A DNA stretch of 8,178 bases from an uncultured Magnetococcales bacterium (GTDB taxonomy: Bacteria > Pseudomonadota > Magnetococcia > Magnetococcales > Magnetaquicoccaceae): assembly GCA_903913345.1 (NCBI GenBank), contig CAIWLA010000371.1, positions 1-8,178 on the forward strand, read 5' to 3'. Below are positions 7,516 through 8,178 of this stretch, piece by piece. The notes beneath the pieces are model-generated. The model saw nothing but the letters and a program-made list of their open reading frames with translations. It did not search any database and was not told the DNA's origin. A program made the position numbers and the translations under genes. Each line of letters starts with the position of its first letter. Within the stretch, counting starts at the first letter, position 1.

Positions 7516-7638
7516 CCGAGAACCCTGTGCGGTAACGATGCGTTGCTGCGGTGGTATACGTCATGAGAGTCAACCTCCCTCCATGGAAGAGTGGGGAGTT
7601 CGGGTGGTATTGGGCATTGATCATCATTTCGGCCATTT

Positions 7639-7668
7639 CTGGGGGAGGCGGTGAACCGCCTCCCCCAG
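7639..7668. repeat. Strong GC-rich hairpin, 13-bp perfect stem with TGAA loop
   Basis: The left arm 7639-7651 (CTGGGGGAGGCGG) pairs perfectly with 7656-7668 (CCGCCTCCCCCAG) across TGAA. The T6 run is at 7685-7690, 16 nt after the stem, so it is not a textbook intrinsic terminator. It may still end transcription of the 1928-aa gene (stop at 7515). Its perfection and its linked hairpins suggest a member of a genome-wide intergenic repeat. Confidence 0.7.
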
Positions 7669-7690
7669 ACACCCTCCACCCTCCTTTTTT

Positions 7691-7730
7691 AATAGTTTTC
7701 AACTATTAGGGGTACAGGGTGATTGTCCCC
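7691..7730. repeat. Two adjacent small inverted repeats
   Basis: AATAGTT (7691-7697) pairs with AACTATT (7701-7707) around TTC, directly after the T6 run. GGGG-T-ACA (7709-7716) pairs with TGTCCCC (7724-7730), with the T bulged and loop GGGTGAT. The CCCC at 7727-7730 could alternatively pair with GGGG 7736-7739. They sit between the two GC-rich hairpins, and the whole stretch 7639-7761 looks like one composite element. Confidence 0.5.
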
Positions 7731-7740
7731 CTGGTGGGGT

Positions 7741-7761
7741 CGGGGGCAAAGCCCCCGTTTT
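7741..7761 (+). terminator. Intrinsic-terminator-like hairpin with T4 tail
   Basis: CGGGGGC (7741-7747) pairs with GCCCCCG (7751-7757) around AAA and is followed at once by TTTT (7758-7761). It is a compact 7-bp all-GC stem with a short U tract, 226 bp after the stop of the 1928-aa gene and in the right direction to terminate that operon. It may instead be the last unit of the composite repeat that begins at 7639. Confidence 0.5.
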
Positions 7762-8178
7762 GGCCTAAACGATAATCAAGGCCGGATATTGGATGGCCGA
7801 GACGTCAGCGGCCAAGGAGAACTTTCCGCAAAGCTTGATTCGGGTACCGATCATGTTGCAATGAAGTATGAAGGCATGGCGCACCAATCAACGACAAGGG
7901 TGGTTTCAGGCAGGCAAGCAGGAGATGCTGTTTTCATGTCGGCGAACGTGGCGGAGATGAGCGTCCCCTCCTCTGCCGACCTCAACTTGGTCCTGTTCCA
8001 GGCCGTGTGCGAACCAAACTGGCCGACAGCGATTTTGCAAAACTCGCAAAAACACAGGCAGACGGCTTTTTGAACGGAAATTTTTTTGATATGTTTTTCA
8101 ATCGGTTGCACGTTTTTTAGTCTCGTTCGGTAACCGTATAAAAACAGGGAACTCTCCGTTTTGCGGTGCAGCAAAAAC
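7762..8178. other. Stretch without a convincing gene; AT-rich end
   Basis: An open frame on + ends at TGA 8071-8073, with its first ATG at 7861 (70 residues). It lacks a ribosome site and recognisable family features. Its only earlier start, TTG 7723, would run through the terminator-like hairpin. Another + frame (stop at 8118-8120) and a - frame (8174-7851) overlap it and look no better. From about 8075 the sequence is T-rich. TATAAA at 8137-8142 could be a -10 box for a gene beyond the window, but no good -35 is correctly spaced. The stretch may be a decayed gene or a regulatory region. Confidence 0.4.

Noticed and set aside
7534..7683. Small + frame from ATG 7563 with a GGGGEPPPP segment
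   Set aside because: The Gly/Pro run is simply the translation of the 13-bp GC hairpin. There is no ribosome site and the frame runs through the repeat cluster.
7851..8174. Antisense 107-residue frame at the window end
   Set aside because: It is composed largely of translated A/T tracts, with no motif, no ribosome site and no support over the competing + frames.
1..8178. CRISPR array, tRNA/rRNA genes, insertion sequence or retron
   Set aside because: No regularly spaced direct repeats, no tRNA-like folds, and no transposase or reverse-transcriptase motifs were seen.

Overview
The window looks like part of a chromosomal accessory (defence-type) region from a moderately GC-rich Gram-negative bacterium, probably a proteobacterium. 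The lineage call rests on general protein style and on GC-rich intergenic hairpins, and it is weak. All recognisable genes are on the + strand.

Layout: (i) 2-433 is the 3' end of a HerA/DUF87-like P-loop ATPase, with Walker B and the following ATPase motif present and the N-terminal part outside the window. (ii) 434-560 is an intergenic stretch dominated by a long imperfect palindrome (461-535). (iii) 561-1706 encodes a 381-residue protein: an N-terminal purine-nucleoside-phosphorylase/MTAN-fold domain with its expected catalytic acids, then a C-terminal domain of about 70 residues that resembles the effector-associated / bacterial death-like (EAD) adaptor class. (iv) 1729-7515 encodes a 1928-residue protein that begins with a second copy of the same adaptor, followed by a long TPR-like helical array, a PIN-nuclease-like segment and about 870 unassigned, mostly helical residues. 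(v) 7516-8178 has no convincing gene. It holds a cluster of strong hairpins (7639-7761) and an AT-rich end.

The notable unit is the two-gene operon 561-7515. The genes are 22 bp apart and share the adaptor (about 42 identities over 71 aligned residues). The simplest model is that the adaptors pair and join a nucleosidase effector to a giant TPR/PIN protein acting as sensor, scaffold or second effector. This fits the published logic of effector-associated-domain conflict systems and the known PNP-domain nucleotide-destroying immune effectors. The combination here, with no visible STAND NTPase in either protein, deserves attention. Function is inferred from domain architecture only.
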